The position numbers and the translations under genes were made by a program. 6,940 bases of DNA from JANOAR01 sp031411235 (GTDB lineage Bacteria > Verrucomicrobiota > Verrucomicrobiia > Verrucomicrobiales > Verrucomicrobiaceae): positions 1-6,940 of the forward strand of contig JANOAR010000201.1 of NCBI GenBank assembly GCA_031411235.1, written 5' to 3'. The notes below the pieces were generated by a model, which was not told the DNA's origin, searched no databases, and was given only the letters and a program-made list of their open reading frames with translations. Positions 5,373-6,940 of the stretch are shown here, in pieces (the stretch's first letter is position 1; each line of letters begins with the position of its first letter).

Positions 5373-6940
5373 ATGGTTCACACGTTGCAGCTTCTCCCAG
5401 GCAAATCTTTCCCACTCGGCGCGACACCTTCACCTCGCGGCACCAATTTCGCGGTGTATTCCGCCGCTGCTCATGCGGTGGATTTGTGCCTCTATGAGGC
5501 TGCCCAGCCGGATCATGAAATAGCTCGCGTGCGGCTCTCTCGCAGCGAAGGCGACGTGTGGTGCGCCTTTGTCGCAGGGGTAAAGCCGGGCACTCTGTAT
5601 GGCTTCCGGGCGCATGGCACATCGGCCGCGATGAATGCTAAAAAGCTGCTCGTTGATCCCTATGCTAAAGTGATCGTGGGCTGTGCCGATGGCCGTGCGG
5701 ACATGCACAGCCACGCCGGGCGCGAGGCTTTGCCGGGTTGTCTCGACAATGGTGCGACGATGCTGAAGGCGGCGGTGATCGACGATCACTACGACTGGCT
5801 TGGCGACACGCCGCCTGCAGTGCCGTGGAGCGAGACCCTGATCTATGAGCTGCATGTGAGGGGCTTCACCAAGCTACATCCACGGGTGCCTGCCGAGCTG
5901 CGTGGCACGTATGCCGGGCTGTGCGAGCCTGTGGTTATCGACTACCTGAAGGCGCTGGGCATCACCGCTGTGCAACTGTTGCCCGTGCATCAGCACTTGG
6001 ATGATGGCTGGCTGGTGGAGAAAGGGCTGACCAACTACTGGGGCTATAACACCCTGGGCTTTCTAGCGCCCCATGCTGAGTACGCGGCGGCGCAGGATGG
6101 CCAGGGCGTGGTGGATGAATTCAAGACGATGGTGCGCACGCTGCACGCCGCTGGCATGGAGGTGATCCTGGACGTGGTCTTCAATCACACAGCGGAAGGG
6201 GGAGCTGGTGGGCCGCTGCTGTCACTGCGCGGCCTGGATGATGCGGCCTACTATGCTCGCGATGCGGGCGGTATGCTGTTCGACTGCACGGGCTGCGGCA
6301 ACACCGTCGCGGCATGGCAACCCGCGGCGCTGCGGTTGATCATGGATAGCCTGCGCTACTGGGTGCAGGAGATGCATGTGGATGGCTTCCGCTTTGATCT
6401 GGCGACTACGGTGGGGCGCGGGCCGGGAGGCTTCGATATTCATGGAGCGTTCTTCACCGCACTGGCTCAGGATCCGGTGCTCGCCGGTGTGAAGCTGATC
6501 GCTGAGCCCTGGGATGTGGGCCAAATGGATAGCTACCAGGTGGGGTATTTCCCGAAGCCGTGGCGAGAGTTGAATGGCAAGTATCGCGATGCGGTGCGGC
6601 GCTTTTGGCGTGGCGATGCGGGCATGGTGCCGGAGTTTGCCAAGCGGCTCTGCGGCAGCGAGGACTTGTATGGCCGGGCCAAACGTGGGCCGCTGGCGAG
6701 TGTGAATTTTTTAACCTCGCACGATGGCTTCACGATGGCTGATCTGGTGAGTTATGAGCGCAAGTATAACTTGGCCAATGGCGAGCAAGGTCGCGATGGC
6801 GATAACGATAACCACTCTGCCAACTACGGCTGCGAGGGGCCGAGTGATGAGGCGGCGGTGAAGACCATGCGCAGGCGTGTGCGGCGCAGTCTGATGGCGA
6901 CGATGCTGTGCTCGGCGGGTGTGCCGTTCATCACCATGGG
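5373..6940 (+). CDS. glgX: Glycogen debranching enzyme GlgX/isoamylase type, 3' truncated by window end
   Basis: An open frame of 522 codons plus two bases, with no stop before the window edge. Known GlgX enzymes hydrolyse alpha-1,6 branch points of glycogen limit dextrins in the cytoplasm. The N-terminus carries a CBM48-like domain (about 8-100: FPLGATPSPRGTNFAVYS, then KLLVDPYAK). The GH13 barrel follows: YELHVRGFTKLHP (158-170), LLPVHQHLDDGWLVEKGL and NYWGYNTLGFLAPH (221-234). The four conserved regions are DVVFNHTAEG (267-276), DGFRFDLA with nucleophile D342, LIAEPWD with acid/base E378, and TSHDGF with D451. The CTGCGNT stretch typical of GlgX/TreX is also present. GlgX is usually about 650-720 residues, so roughly 130-200 are missing beyond the edge. 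The ATG at 5373 is chosen because the protein aligns from its first residues. There is no signal peptide. The loop between FRAHG and KKLLVDPYAK (residues 82-90) is shorter than in typical GlgX. TreX/isoamylase are close relatives, so branch-length specificity is not settled. Confidence 0.93.
   Translation, partial: MVHTLQLLPGKSFPLGATPSPRGTNFAVYSAAAHAVDLCLYEAAQPDHEIARVRLSRSEGDVWCAFVAGVKPGTLYGFRAHGTSAAMNAKKLLVDPYAKVIVGCADGRADMHSHAGREALPGCLDNGATMLKAAVIDDHYDWLGDTPPAVPWSETLIYELHVRGFTKLHPRVPAELRGTYAGLCEPVVIDYLKALGITAVQLLPVHQHLDDGWLVEKGLTNYWGYNTLGFLAPHAEYAAAQDGQGVVDEFKTMVRTLHAAGMEVILDVVFNHTAEGGAGGPLLSLRGLDDAAYYARDAGGMLFDCTGCGNTVAAWQPAALRLIMDSLRYWVQEMHVDGFRFDLATTVGRGPGGFDIHGAFFTALAQDPVLAGVKLIAEPWDVGQMDSYQVGYFPKPWRELNGKYRDAVRRFWRGDAGMVPEFAKRLCGSEDLYGRAKRGPLASVNFLTSHDGFTMADLVSYERKYNLANGEQGRDGDNDNHSANYGCEGPSDEAAVKTMRRRVRRSLMATMLCSAGVPFITM

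Noticed and set aside
5311..5523. A 70-codon plus-strand frame starting just after apbE.
   Set aside because: Most of it overlaps the GlgX N-terminus in another frame, its product is unlike any family I know, and GlgX homology begins at 5373.

Overview
The window holds four genes, all on the plus strand, packed at roughly 95% coding density with gaps of 57, 9 and 68 bases. In order they are an IlvD-type Fe-S dehydratase, a large secreted GH5-like glycoside hydrolase with an inserted carbohydrate-binding domain, a secreted ApbE-type flavin transferase, and a GlgX/isoamylase-type glycogen debranching enzyme that runs off the right edge. The DNA is GC-rich and the ribosome-binding sites are weak or unrecognisable. 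The style of the glycoside hydrolase and of ApbE (a W-R-R-A-K-R-K variant of the usual N-L-W-G-F-G stretch) recalls Verrucomicrobiota/Planctomycetota. That phylum-level guess is inference from recalled family style, not a database match.

Layout: positions 1-1659 encode the dehydratase, with its presumed start on the first base of the window. Positions 1660-1716 are a short GC-rich leader with small repeats. Positions 1717-4341 encode the exported glycoside hydrolase (start chosen for its signal peptide). Positions 4351-5304 encode ApbE, only 9 bases downstream and probably co-transcribed. Positions 5305-5372 are a spacer without a convincing terminator. Positions 5373-6940 encode about 522 residues of the debranching enzyme, including all four conserved GH13 regions; its C-terminus lies outside the window.

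How the genes fit together: two of the four act on carbohydrate, one outside the cytoplasm on an unknown glycan and one inside on glycogen or alpha-glucan branches. The dehydratase is most simply the branched-chain amino acid enzyme, but it departs from consensus at two active-site blocks, and no other ilv gene is in view. ApbE attaches FMN to extracytoplasmic proteins, yet no obvious flavoprotein acceptor is encoded here. No mobile element, CRISPR array, tRNA or rRNA was seen. I found no clear evidence of an entirely new system. The points most worth a second look are the architecture of the glycoside hydrolase, its tight pairing with apbE, and the altered dehydratase motifs.
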